A program made the position numbers and the translations under genes. Shown here piece by piece: positions 1 to 9,020 of a stretch of DNA of 64,000 nt. The DNA is taken from assembly GCA_023393095.1 (NCBI GenBank), contig JAEWMT010000013.1, positions 1 to 64,000 of the forward strand, in the 5' to 3' direction. Under the pieces are notes generated by a model that was not told the DNA's origin, searched no databases, and was given only the letters and a program-made list of their open reading frames with translations. Position 1 is the stretch's first letter. The number at the start of each line of letters is the position of its first letter. This DNA is from Bacillota bacterium. Lineage in GTDB: Bacteria; Bacillota; Clostridia; Lachnospirales; Lachnospiraceae.

Positions 1-84
1 CACCCTTGGCTTCGGCTGTATCCTTCCCACTGCCGGGCGGATTGGGGACTTTCACCCGTTAGAACGTGTGCCCACCGGGCACAC
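1..84 (-). mobile_element. Group II intron, 5' end (partial)
   Basis: Read on the minus strand, position 84 begins GTGTGCCC, the classic 5' end of bacterial group II introns. It is followed by a small GTGTGCCC/GGGCACAC hairpin and then the domain I signature GGGTGAAAGTCCC. The next bases (CGGCAGTGGG, then GCCGAAGCC near position 10) also resemble domain I. The element runs off the left edge, so the rest of the ribozyme and any reverse transcriptase/maturase gene are not visible. The boundary is inferred from the conserved 5' end. The junction sits 7 bases past a terminator-like hairpin, which fits the known habit of class C introns of inserting after terminators. The class itself is not proven from 84 bases. 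Confidence 0.8.
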
Positions 85-85
85 T

Positions 86-126
86 ATAAAATTCAAAGGG
101 GCTGTCAATGCGATAGCCCCTTTGAA
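86..126 (-). terminator. Terminator hairpin beside the intron insertion site
   Basis: A perfect 12-bp stem (TTCAAAGGGGCT / AGCCCCTTTGAA, 92-103 and 115-126) with an 11-base loop. On the minus strand it is followed by TTTTATA and then the intron's GTGTG start, so it reads as a Rho-independent terminator on that strand. No minus-strand gene lies directly upstream of it (the region to the right is a plus-strand gene), so it appears orphaned. Confidence 0.65.
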
Positions 127-239
127 AACTGACGTAATCACACCATTCCATAACTAGAATAAACCATTCTTCTAATAATTGTTTTCTATTCTGCCCCCTA
201 TACCTTATACCTGTTTTACCTTACCTTAAGTAAAATCTA

Positions 240-267
240 TTGCATTTTCCCATAAAAATCCTATAAT
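240..267 (+). promoter_or_regulatory. Sigma-A-type promoter of the secreted hydrolase
   Basis: TTGCAT at 240-245 and TATAAT at 262-267 are separated by 16 bases, about 65 bases upstream of the hydrolase start. The -10 is perfect and the -35 matches four of six bases. This is a sequence match only. Confidence 0.5.
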
Positions 268-331
268 GTAGTTGCCGACATTAGTAAATAATTAAGTGAA
301 TGTAATCTTAAAAGAAAAGGGGACTAAATAT

Positions 332-1708
332 ATGTATCGTTCTAAAAGAAAAGCTTTTTTAGCTCTAATAATTGTAATGCTAGTCATTTGCAGTTTTTTC
401 AATAATCCGATGACAGCTTCTGCAAACAGTTCCGAAACTACAGCCTCTGTAGCCGCAGAGGAAGCCACTCTTAAAAAATGTACTGCGGATTATATCAATC
501 AATTTATCAACAACAATTTTGATGAATTCTATCAAGCTGCTACTGAAAAAGTTCAACAACAAATTACAGTAAGTGTATTGAAGCAGGGCTGGGATATGAT
601 TATAGGAATCACAGGTAAGCCTGGCAAGGTAATCAGCAGTATCTATACTCAACAGGATGGAGTACATATAGTTTCAGAAAGACTTGAAGGTACCCTTTAC
701 GATATTATCATAACAATTGCCTACCTTTCTGATGGCCACCCTGATGGAATCCACACTACAATTGCTCCTAAGAATCCTCCAAAGCCACAGTCTACAAAAA
801 AGTGGAAGGAATGCCCTGTAACTGTCGGAAAGAACAAGCTACCCGGTATGCTTACTCTACCAAAGGGCGTGAAGAAGCCTCCGGTTATCATAATGATACA
901 GGGCTCCGGTTCTTCAGATATGAATGAGTCAGTCGGCACCACACCAAATCGAATGTTTGAGGATATTTCTCATGGTCTAGCCGATCAGGGCGTGGCTACA
1001 TTACGATATAACAAACGTACCTATCAATATCCGTTTGTTGCCGGAGATACTATTGAATATGAAGTTCTTGAGGATGCAGCTTCTGCTGTCAAGATGCTGA
1101 GTAAGGATACTCGGATTGATACCAATCAGATTTATCTGCTTGGTCACAGTCTTGGAGGAATGCTAGCACCTAAAATCACAGCAGATAATCCTAAAATAAA
1201 GGGGTTTATATCAATGGCCGGAACCTTACGCCCTCTAGAGGATGTTATATACGATCAGGATAAAGCTGCTGTTGATGCAGAAACCTCGCTTTCCGAACAA
1301 CAAAAAAGTGCTTATCTTGCGCAGGTGAAAGCAGACGTTAACAAAGTAAAAAACCTGAATACCTGTAATGTAAGTTCATTATTTAGTATGCCCATTAACT
1401 ATTGGAAGAGCCTTAATGCCATAGATCGGATTACCTTGGTAAAGAAGCTAAAGGTTCCTATGCTTATTATGCAGGGCGCGGCTGATTTCCAGGTCTATAC
1501 GGATAAAGACTTTAAGTTATGGAAGACGACACTTAAGGATCATAAAAATGTTACATACCGCCTGTATGAGGGGCTTAGCCACATGTTTATGACTAATCAA
1601 ATTTCCGAAAACGGAGCTCCGGATATTACGCTATATAATGCTCCGAACCATGTAGATCCAAGTGTTATTAATGATATCGCAATCTGGATAAAAAAGATTA
1701 AAAAATAA
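332..1708 (+). CDS. Secreted DUF3887-type alpha/beta hydrolase
   Basis: A 458-residue exported serine hydrolase of the alpha/beta-hydrolase fold, acting outside the membrane on an unknown ester or amide. The start is the ATG after AAAAGGGG (315-322); an in-frame ATG 36 bases upstream has no ribosome site. Residues 1-32 form a signal peptide: a basic start, then a hydrophobic run ending near TASA. Residues ~45-150 resemble a DUF3887 domain. The catalytic part follows, with an oxyanion-hole region QGSGSSD and the nucleophile elbow GHSLGG (Ser273). Probable acid and base are Asp385 (GAADFQ) and His417 (GLSHMF). It stands alone between its own promoter and terminator and faces the glycan locus tail to tail. 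Fold and export are clear, but the substrate is not visible. Confidence 0.85.
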   Translation: MYRSKRKAFLALIIVMLVICSFFNNPMTASANSSETTASVAAEEATLKKCTADYINQFINNNFDEFYQAATEKVQQQITVSVLKQGWDMIIGITGKPGKVISSIYTQQDGVHIVSERLEGTLYDIIITIAYLSDGHPDGIHTTIAPKNPPKPQSTKKWKECPVTVGKNKLPGMLTLPKGVKKPPVIIMIQGSGSSDMNESVGTTPNRMFEDISHGLADQGVATLRYNKRTYQYPFVAGDTIEYEVLEDAASAVKMLSKDTRIDTNQIYLLGHSLGGMLAPKITADNPKIKGFISMAGTLRPLEDVIYDQDKAAVDAETSLSEQQKSAYLAQVKADVNKVKNLNTCNVSSLFSMPINYWKSLNAIDRITLVKKLKVPMLIMQGAADFQVYTDKDFKLWKTTLKDHKNVTYRLYEGLSHMFMTNQISENGAPDITLYNAPNHVDPSVINDIAIWIKKIKK

Positions 1709-1757
1709 AGCAGGAAAATAGTTTTTAATCTATATCAAGATATAATAAAATTACCCA

Positions 1758-1798
1758 CCGTTGTTGCCTGAGTATTATCAGGACAACAGCGGTTTTTT
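1758..1798 (+). terminator. Rho-independent terminator after the hydrolase gene
   Basis: The stem CCGTTGTTGCCTGA pairs with TCAGGACAACAGCGG around a 6-base loop and is followed by TTTTTT on the plus strand. It separates the hydrolase from the convergent mannosidase gene. Confidence 0.75.
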
Positions 1799-1835
1799 GT
1801 TATAACAAATGCCCGAAGTATGAATTCTATTGTAT

Positions 1836-4800
1836 TTATAAAGCTTCCACTGTAACCATAAGCGTTACAATTTCAAATGGTTTTACCGTCAAGGTACATT
1901 TATGATCAATGATACTCAAGGGTTCTATGATATTTTCCAGCATATCACAAAGATATACTCCTTGAATGATAGGATCAAATTCAAGAACAGCTTCCGTTCT
2001 TCGATTATAATACTCATAGAAACGGATAATCATATGATCGCTGTCCTCTGCTTCTTTTACCACATCCACCATGATATTCTCATTTTGAACTGATACAAAG
2101 GAATACTGCTCACTCAAACGTCCCGTTGAAGTTTCTTTCATATAGACTGTCATTGGATTATTAAGCCGGTATGCCCTCACAGCGGTTTTCGCCTTTTTCC
2201 AGTCCCCCATATGAGGATAGATGGAATAAACAAAGCTGTGTTTCTCCTTATCCGCATCCGGATTCGGGTATATACCTGATTTAATAAATGACAGGCCTAC
2301 CAGATTATCTTCTACGCTTACACCGTATTTACAGTCGTTTAAAAAGCTGATTCCATAATCGTCCTCTGAGATATCCATCCATTTATGATAACAAACCTCA
2401 AATTTAGCGCTGTCCCAGGATGTATTTTGTATCATGTTTCTTTTGACATTCCCATACTGGATATCATAGCAGGCTTCCTTATTGTTGATTGCTAACGGAA
2501 ATAATGCCTTAACGAAGATCTGCTGCTCCTTCCAGTCAATATCCGTCTTGATATCAATCTGTCTGTCATTTGAATAGAAGTAGATTGTTTCTTCGATTGT
2601 CGAATCAAGATAGGTCCATTTCAGTTGAAGGGCATAGCGTACAGGTCCTTGCTCTATTACCTTAGCCGATACCAACCGATCGATCTCCCAGCTTTTCTCT
2701 TTATAGTAGCTATAAAGATTCCAGTTATCATAATTATGGGGCTTATCCTCATAAGTCATCAGCACATTACCGCACTGACCTTCCTTAAGGAGTTCACGTC
2801 CTACTTCTTTATCATAAATGGAGGAAAACTGGCCTTTTTCATTCAATTGTATTCGATAGAAGCGATTTTCTGCTATTGTCTCAGTCAGTATCATCTTTGT
2901 CTGTTGTTTCGTATAATTCTCTTCCAAACAGATTGTTTTATAACCCTTTGCAGGAACTGCTTCTACCTCCAACAACAGGTTATCTTCATCATCGAGTTGG
3001 TAACTGCTATTCATGAAGGTACTTTTACTTAGAATACTTTTTTCCCAGAGGTTTTTATTAATTTTAATTAAACCGGAATCTATGAATCCATTCGGATTAA
3101 ATACAACCAATGCTCCTTGCTTTGTATCAATCTGATTCGTAACAGCTTGCAAAGCCTCTGACTGCAACTTATCTAATTCCTCCAAAAGATATTCATATTC
3201 CTTTCTCGAATCTTCATACACTTCCTTGATTGAAGATCCGGGCAGAATATCATGGAACTGGTTTCTCATTAAGATTTCCCATAGCTGAAGTAGCAATGCT
3301 TTTGGATAATCCATATTCCCTTTCTGTTTTGCAAGGAGCTGCCAGAGTTCCGTATTCAATATCTCAAATTCACTTCTGCGGTTATACCGTTTGTTACGAG
3401 CCATCGAGGTATAAGTCGCTCTATGATATTCGAGATACAATTCACCATGCCAGAGCGGAACCTCTTTGCCTTTTAGTTCCTCCTCCAGCTTATGAAAGAA
3501 TTCCTTAGCAGTCGATTGCTTCGTTGCCGGGCAGCCGGGAAGGGCATGCTGAAGCCTTCTTTGAACCTCCAGCATCTCTTTCGTCGGACCTCCTCCACCG
3601 TCACCGTAACCGTAGGACATCAGCACCTGTGTATTCAATTCCTTCTGTTGATACCTCTGCCAGGCGCCCTTAATCTGGGAAGGGCAGATGTACCCGTTAT
3701 AATTTGTTGAAAATGATGTTGTATGTTCCGAATTCGTCTTATTGCTTCGGGTATCGGATATAAAGTCTCTGGACGGAATAAAATGGGTTAATACCCTGCT
3801 GCCGTCAATCCCTTCCCAGTAAAATGAATCATAGGGCATTTTATTAACTTCATTCCAGCTGATCTTCGTTGTCATGAAATAAGAAATACCACACTTTTTC
3901 ATAATCTGCGGAAGTGCCGCAGAATAGCCAAACACATCAGGAAGCCAGAGGATAGAATTTGTAACGCCAAATTCCTTCTTGAAGAATCGTGTTCCATATA
4001 GGAACTGACGTACTAAGGATTCTCCAGATGCAAGATTACAGTCCGCTTCTAAGAACATCCCGCCTTCCGCTTCCCAGCGCCCTTCCTTAATCAGCCTTCT
4101 AATCTCCTCATATAACCGGGGCTCCTTCTCTTTGACATATTGGTATAATTGAGGCTGGCTGGACATAAACACATATTCCGGATATTGCTTCATTAATTCA
4201 ACTACCGTTGAAAAACTTCTAACTGCTTTATCCTTTGTAACTGCCAAGGTCCAAAGCCAAGCAACATCAATATGGGTATGCCCTACGCAATAGACAGTCG
4301 CCTCCGCTTGATCGTTGCAATTCTGATAGAATTCCTTCTCCAGATAGTCCCTGGCTTTTTGCAGGCTAAGATCAAAGCTTAAGGAATAAGGCTTTCTTAA
4401 ATCCAATAAGTTGACTGAATTATTGATGGAATCTAAAATTCTTATATATGCTGCCTCCTGCTTATCCAACAGGCCTGCAATCTGCCAAGGTACCAGGCAA
4501 TCATAGTAAAATTTTTCTATCTTCGGATCTATCGTTCTAATCAGGGTCTTAAACTGCAGATTATCATTCTTGTCCCCGGTATAAGCAGCTAGAAATATAT
4601 GATATTCTTCACCTGCTACGGCTTTTTGGGTCAGTAAAAAAGTCTGATGATTCACATCCAGTCCCTGTCTTAATTCTCCGTTGACATAAACTCGAAACTG
4701 GGGATTTGTAGCATCCCATTGACCTTCCCTGCCGGTGGCAAGGTAGAACTCCGTTATCTTATCCTCATACTCCTTAGGAATTACCAAAGTTGTGGAAAAC

Positions 4801-4997
4801 ATATAATATTCTTTGTCTCCACCCCATACATCCTTGTTATTAAAATTCTTCCATTCCAAAGAACTATAATTCTTAATATTAATCTCTTCCTGCTTCTGTT
4901 TACTGATCTTCCATTCGGTGATTTCATTACAGGTACTATACCGAAGGGCTCCCAGCTGTTTTAATATTTCACCTATTCTCTCTTCTTGATAATTCAT
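1836..4997 (-). CDS. GH38-family alpha-mannosidase
   Basis: A 1053-residue glycoside hydrolase of family 38, which releases alpha-linked mannose with a zinc-dependent retaining mechanism. No signal peptide is visible, so it should act in the cytoplasm on imported oligosaccharides. The zinc-site motif GHTHIDVAWLW lies near residue 240. The nucleophile aspartate is in WLPDVFGYS (about residue 354), and GYGDGGGG and FHDILPGSS motifs follow. The N-terminal ~230 residues are the usual accessory region, and the C-terminal half matches the beta-rich mannosidase domains. The ATG at 4997 follows GAGAAGG and lies one base after the upstream glycosidase stop (TAACATG), so the two are translationally coupled. 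It is the last gene of the glycan operon. Family assignment is firm; linkage specificity is unknown. Confidence 0.93.
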   Translation of the reverse strand: MNYQEERIGEILKQLGALRYSTCNEITEWKISKQKQEEINIKNYSSLEWKNFNNKDVWGGDKEYYMFSTTLVIPKEYEDKITEFYLATGREGQWDATNPQFRVYVNGELRQGLDVNHQTFLLTQKAVAGEEYHIFLAAYTGDKNDNLQFKTLIRTIDPKIEKFYYDCLVPWQIAGLLDKQEAAYIRILDSINNSVNLLDLRKPYSLSFDLSLQKARDYLEKEFYQNCNDQAEATVYCVGHTHIDVAWLWTLAVTKDKAVRSFSTVVELMKQYPEYVFMSSQPQLYQYVKEKEPRLYEEIRRLIKEGRWEAEGGMFLEADCNLASGESLVRQFLYGTRFFKKEFGVTNSILWLPDVFGYSAALPQIMKKCGISYFMTTKISWNEVNKMPYDSFYWEGIDGSRVLTHFIPSRDFISDTRSNKTNSEHTTSFSTNYNGYICPSQIKGAWQRYQQKELNTQVLMSYGYGDGGGGPTKEMLEVQRRLQHALPGCPATKQSTAKEFFHKLEEELKGKEVPLWHGELYLEYHRATYTSMARNKRYNRRSEFEILNTELWQLLAKQKGNMDYPKALLLQLWEILMRNQFHDILPGSSIKEVYEDSRKEYEYLLEELDKLQSEALQAVTNQIDTKQGALVVFNPNGFIDSGLIKINKNLWEKSILSKSTFMNSSYQLDDEDNLLLEVEAVPAKGYKTICLEENYTKQQTKMILTETIAENRFYRIQLNEKGQFSSIYDKEVGRELLKEGQCGNVLMTYEDKPHNYDNWNLYSYYKEKSWEIDRLVSAKVIEQGPVRYALQLKWTYLDSTIEETIYFYSNDRQIDIKTDIDWKEQQIFVKALFPLAINNKEACYDIQYGNVKRNMIQNTSWDSAKFEVCYHKWMDISEDDYGISFLNDCKYGVSVEDNLVGLSFIKSGIYPNPDADKEKHSFVYSIYPHMGDWKKAKTAVRAYRLNNPMTVYMKETSTGRLSEQYSFVSVQNENIMVDVVKEAEDSDHMIIRFYEYYNRRTEAVLEFDPIIQGVYLCDMLENIIEPLSIIDHKCTLTVKPFEIVTLMVTVEAL

Positions 4998-4998
4998 G

Positions 4999-7842
4999 TT
5001 ATACCTTCTCATTAGACAATGTATGAACGGTTAAATGATATCCAGTTGCTTCGACATTTTCAATTATGATATCTTCTGGTATCCATAAAATGTATTCGAT
5101 ATGAGTCGTTGTCTTTTTCCAATCCGCATGAATGGGTCCAAAGGGAGTAGGTATTGTTCCTCTGCACCACTGCAGCTCAGTATCCGGCAATTCAATACGG
5201 ACTTTTTTAAATCCCTCTTCTGACATCTGAACTCCTAACAGATACTTTATCATAAGGCTGGCAGGTGCTGCCGACCAGGAATGGCAATAGCTTCTTGTCC
5301 TGCTGTTCTCATAAAAACCGGGGAATACCTCCCAACAGGTAGTCGAATCGTATTCTAGCATTGCGCCCCAACGCTTCTTTACATCTTCAAGAACTTCTTG
5401 TACCTTACCCCTGTTTATCAGACATTCATAGACATAATACAGCATAAAGGGTGAACCGACCTCGATAAATTCCTTCGGCTGCTGCTCCAGATATTTCTCT
5501 GCATAGGATCTTTTCTCCGGATTCCTGATTCCATCATAGAGTAACAGCAAGGTATGGGACTGGATGCTGACTGTTTTTGAATACCCGTATTCCGGTGACC
5601 ATCCGTCTAAGAACATTTTCTTATTATCATCCCAGAGATTGTTATCAATATAGCTTAACAGCTTGTCATCACAGTCCGAGAATAACTTGTAATCCTCTGA
5701 TTTTCTTGAATGTCTGGCATACTCCGCCATTGATCGATAGCAATAAGCTAATATCGCTTGTTGACCGGTAACAACACCATAATTATGAATATCCATATCT
5801 GCCCAGTCCATCATATTCCATGCATTAATTAAAAATGCACCGTCCGGCTGGATAAATTCAGAATAGTAAACTAGAGCTTCCTTCATTTTTGGATATAGTT
5901 TGTCTACTGCTTCCTTATTATCGGTAATATTCTTGCACTGAAAGACAGATATAATCCAGTTCATCATCCACATGGGAATGGAGGTATTCCAATCCGTTGG
6001 TGTCAATGCATTCATAAGCGGAGTATTTTCCAGGGCGCTTACTGCGAGCTCCTGATTATGTCTGATAAAATCATATTCGCCGTAAACATAGGCATTCGTT
6101 TCAGCACTAATTTGGGCATCTCCGATCCAGTAAACCTGTTCGAAGGTTGGACAATCCGTAAAACTGTCCTCTAGGCACAATTTGTGCGTATCCCTACTCA
6201 TACTCCATATTCGATTCAAAAGATAGTCATCACATTGAAAATCACCATAATTTGTTGTGGCATAGGTGGAATGACGGATATAGAACTCACGGAGCTTTAC
6301 CTGTTCCTTGCAGTTACGTACTGTAATAACCGCATACCGCATCCCCATACGCGCCATACACCTGTAGGTCTGCCAGCCTTCCTTGCAGGTATATCGAATT
6401 CCATTGTTCAAACCGATGGTATAATCGATTTCTCCCTGATACATGTTCTCAAAACCATAGACATCTATCACAGTCCCTTTGGGTGCATAGATACTAAATT
6501 CCAGACTTCCCACATAGATATTCTTAAAATCTATGATGACTCTTCTATAATCACCCTCTTTGGGAGGATCAATCACTGTAACCTCTTGATTATTCCACAG
6601 TACCCCGAGATGCTTCGGTGATACCGAATATTCCTTTAAAACCTTTTCGTTTCTTATCAGAGACAGTAGATATTCATCATAAAATACATATTCTGAGGCA
6701 ATCCACTTCACCTGAATCTGTTGTTCCTTAAGCTCCTCCATGGAGGCTAAACCAAACACAGACCTATGATATTCGGTGTAGGATTCCATTCTGTTATACT
6801 CATCCAGACCCCCATAGACGGTATCAAATCCATCAATGACGGGGATAATTCTATCCGTGGGGCCAATGACAAAGAATAATCTATCCTCCCCATGATCTAC
6901 AAATTCTATCTCTCTAGGGAAGCAAAATTCCAAATGGCAGTATAAATCATCAAATTTGCCGGAAACCTGCAGCAGAAAGAAATGCTTACCTTTTGTCAAT
7001 TTGACAGGAATGTCACGGTTATTGTTCGAAACAGTATATAGTGTTTGGTCAATCTTAAAATCTCCAATAATACCGTTCCAAGTACGGTTTGGAAATGAAA
7101 TATGGCCGCTCATATCTTCTGGAACAATCAGCTCACACCCGATGAAGCCCGTAAAAATAGTTTCATCAGCATCTCTTCTGTCTCCAAAGAAGGCCTTTCT
7201 GGTGTTTACAGTAACTTGCTGGCAGCCCTTCTTCACATCCTGAATCCGGATTACCTGCTCCGGACACTGATTTATCCAATGAAAGGGCTTGATTGGCCTT
7301 GCTAGTAATTCTTTGTCCGGAGCCGCAATTTCAGCGGCATTTGACCAAGAGGTCGTACGATTTATATCCTCTACCCATTCACTGTCAAAAACAGAAGCAT
7401 CATAATAATCGGTAAATCCAAGATTGACATTTCTTTTCGGTACATTATATCGGTGTCCTATATCACGTCTGCAACGTACCGAACGATCTGATTTAACCAG
7501 TATCTGATCTTTCTGTTGTACCGTAAACATAAGGCCACCCTCTTGGGCAAGGGACTGGTAGGTCGACCATCCGTAATTCCATACTCGGATTGCAAGATAA
7601 TTTCCTCCCTCCTTTACCAGTGAGGATATATCATAGCTATCATAATACATTCTATCTCTTCCAGACCTTATAGGGCCCCGCCCAAATTCCTTACCGTTCA
7701 AATATATAATATACTTTGTAATTGCGCTAATGGTTACCAGAATATCCTGTGTATTATTTGTTATGTCAAATTCTGTTGCAAAACATCCTCTTTCATTTTC
7801 CGTATCTATTCCATCGGAAAGCCAGATCCATTTACCGTCCAT
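4999..7842 (-). CDS. GH78-like (alpha-L-rhamnosidase family) glycosidase
   Basis: A 947-residue protein with the layout of bacterial rhamnosidases: N-terminal beta-sandwich domains (about 1-520), an (alpha/alpha)6 barrel, and a C-terminal beta-domain. The barrel's catalytic loop reads DCPTFEQVYWIGDAQ at about residues 562-576. The usual family motif is DCPQRDERxGWTGD, so the Arg-Asp-Glu-Arg block is altered here, although the Asp-Cys-Pro and Gly-Asp ends are kept. There is no signal peptide, so it is probably cytoplasmic. The ATG is preceded by GGAGG. It lies 53 bases downstream of the URO-D-family gene and directly upstream of the GH38 mannosidase, which suggests both act on the same imported glycan. 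Rhamnose specificity is not assured because of the altered loop. Confidence 0.82.
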   Translation of the reverse strand: MDGKWIWLSDGIDTENERGCFATEFDITNNTQDILVTISAITKYIIYLNGKEFGRGPIRSGRDRMYYDSYDISSLVKEGGNYLAIRVWNYGWSTYQSLAQEGGLMFTVQQKDQILVKSDRSVRCRRDIGHRYNVPKRNVNLGFTDYYDASVFDSEWVEDINRTTSWSNAAEIAAPDKELLARPIKPFHWINQCPEQVIRIQDVKKGCQQVTVNTRKAFFGDRRDADETIFTGFIGCELIVPEDMSGHISFPNRTWNGIIGDFKIDQTLYTVSNNNRDIPVKLTKGKHFFLLQVSGKFDDLYCHLEFCFPREIEFVDHGEDRLFFVIGPTDRIIPVIDGFDTVYGGLDEYNRMESYTEYHRSVFGLASMEELKEQQIQVKWIASEYVFYDEYLLSLIRNEKVLKEYSVSPKHLGVLWNNQEVTVIDPPKEGDYRRVIIDFKNIYVGSLEFSIYAPKGTVIDVYGFENMYQGEIDYTIGLNNGIRYTCKEGWQTYRCMARMGMRYAVITVRNCKEQVKLREFYIRHSTYATTNYGDFQCDDYLLNRIWSMSRDTHKLCLEDSFTDCPTFEQVYWIGDAQISAETNAYVYGEYDFIRHNQELAVSALENTPLMNALTPTDWNTSIPMWMMNWIISVFQCKNITDNKEAVDKLYPKMKEALVYYSEFIQPDGAFLINAWNMMDWADMDIHNYGVVTGQQAILAYCYRSMAEYARHSRKSEDYKLFSDCDDKLLSYIDNNLWDDNKKMFLDGWSPEYGYSKTVSIQSHTLLLLYDGIRNPEKRSYAEKYLEQQPKEFIEVGSPFMLYYVYECLINRGKVQEVLEDVKKRWGAMLEYDSTTCWEVFPGFYENSRTRSYCHSWSAAPASLMIKYLLGVQMSEEGFKKVRIELPDTELQWCRGTIPTPFGPIHADWKKTTTHIEYILWIPEDIIIENVEATGYHLTVHTLSNEKV

Positions 7843-7895
7843 GTGAAATCCTCCAGTTGAAAAAGCCGTCCGGTATCAAAGCCTTAGACGTCCTC

Positions 7896-8903
7896 TTAGT
7901 TTTTACATGCCTGCACACCGTATTCTCTAAGTAATGAGATATAATAACGATAGTTCTCCATCGTGGTTCCCGGAGGCGTCTGATGATCCATCCCAATCAG
8001 ATATTTCCCACTTCGAATCACGGGAAGAAGTCTGTCAAATTCTTGTTTTATTTCTTCTTTGCCCTTCAGGATACACATCTTGTCAAAGCCTCCGAGCATT
8101 AATAAGTCCGGATACATCTGACGGTATTTTGCCAAGTCAACACCAGCCTGTCTCTCCAGTGGCAGTACACCATCCACACCGGCTTCTAAAAACCAGGGTA
8201 TTGCCTGTTCAATATCACCATCTGAATCAATAAATACTTTTGTTCCATACTTTTTGATCTCAGGAATCACTTTTTTATAATAAGGCTTAATGAATTCGTT
8301 AAACATATCCTCTGAAATCATGACTCCCAGGTTATAACTCATATCCTCTGCAATCGTCATGAAATCGGCCTTCATATATTTTGCAAATTTATCAATAATT
8401 CTAATATGCCAGTCGGCCAGATCATTACAAATACGGTGATACAGTTCAGGATAATCATAGAAGGAGTATAAATGTTGCTCTACTCCGAACAATTCCCTTG
8501 GAAACCAGAAAAAGCCGTTGAGAGTATACCAGACAATGCTTTCCCCATTTTCATACAAGGGTAAAGTCTGATTAATTTTATCCATCATCTTTTCAACTGC
8601 ATCTTCCGGCAAAAGATAAGGTCTTAACCGTTCATAATCCTCTTCATCCCGAATAATTCCAGGACCGACATACTCCGATTCCGGCTTCGGGCAGTCATCA
8701 GTATAATGTGGGAACCAGAACTGGGTAATTTTATCTAATTTAAAATATTCATATATCTGATGATCCGTCATTCCTTTGGGCATACCCTCTTCTTCCCATT
8801 TTTGTAATGTTTTATCCCACCACAAAGCCCATTCTATCGCAGGGCTTTCATCAATGCTGCTGTCATTAGCCATTAGTTTTGAGAAGCGTTCCCGATTTGT
8901 CAT
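7896..8903 (-). CDS. Uroporphyrinogen decarboxylase (URO-D) family protein
   Basis: A 335-residue protein of the URO-D/cobalamin-methyltransferase superfamily, recognisable by its TIM-barrel pattern. The blocks MTNRERF at the start, ADFMTIAEDMSYN in the middle, and KKYGTKVFIDSDGD followed by GVDGVLPLERQAGVDL are typical of the family. No other haem genes are near; instead the gene sits between a sugar ABC transporter and two glycosidases. Members of this family recur in Lachnospiraceae sugar loci with no established reaction. A role in C1 or methyl transfer, or removal of a methyl decoration from a sugar, is only a guess. The start follows AAGGAAGG. Family certain, function unknown. Confidence 0.8.
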   Translation of the reverse strand: MTNRERFSKLMANDSSIDESPAIEWALWWDKTLQKWEEEGMPKGMTDHQIYEYFKLDKITQFWFPHYTDDCPKPESEYVGPGIIRDEEDYERLRPYLLPEDAVEKMMDKINQTLPLYENGESIVWYTLNGFFWFPRELFGVEQHLYSFYDYPELYHRICNDLADWHIRIIDKFAKYMKADFMTIAEDMSYNLGVMISEDMFNEFIKPYYKKVIPEIKKYGTKVFIDSDGDIEQAIPWFLEAGVDGVLPLERQAGVDLAKYRQMYPDLLMLGGFDKMCILKGKEEIKQEFDRLLPVIRSGKYLIGMDHQTPPGTTMENYRYYISLLREYGVQACKN

Positions 8904-9020
8904 ATCAAAGGCCTTCCTTTCTATTATTTGTTTTCTTTTAGTTAATTACGTAACTATATAGTCATTGTAATTGTACACACAGCAAATACTATTTCTCCGC
9001 TCCAACGCTTCTACCTGCAG

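Noticed and set aside
7896..8903. Naming the URO-D-family gene hemE
   Set aside because: It diverges from true hemE and sits in a sugar locus with no haem genes.
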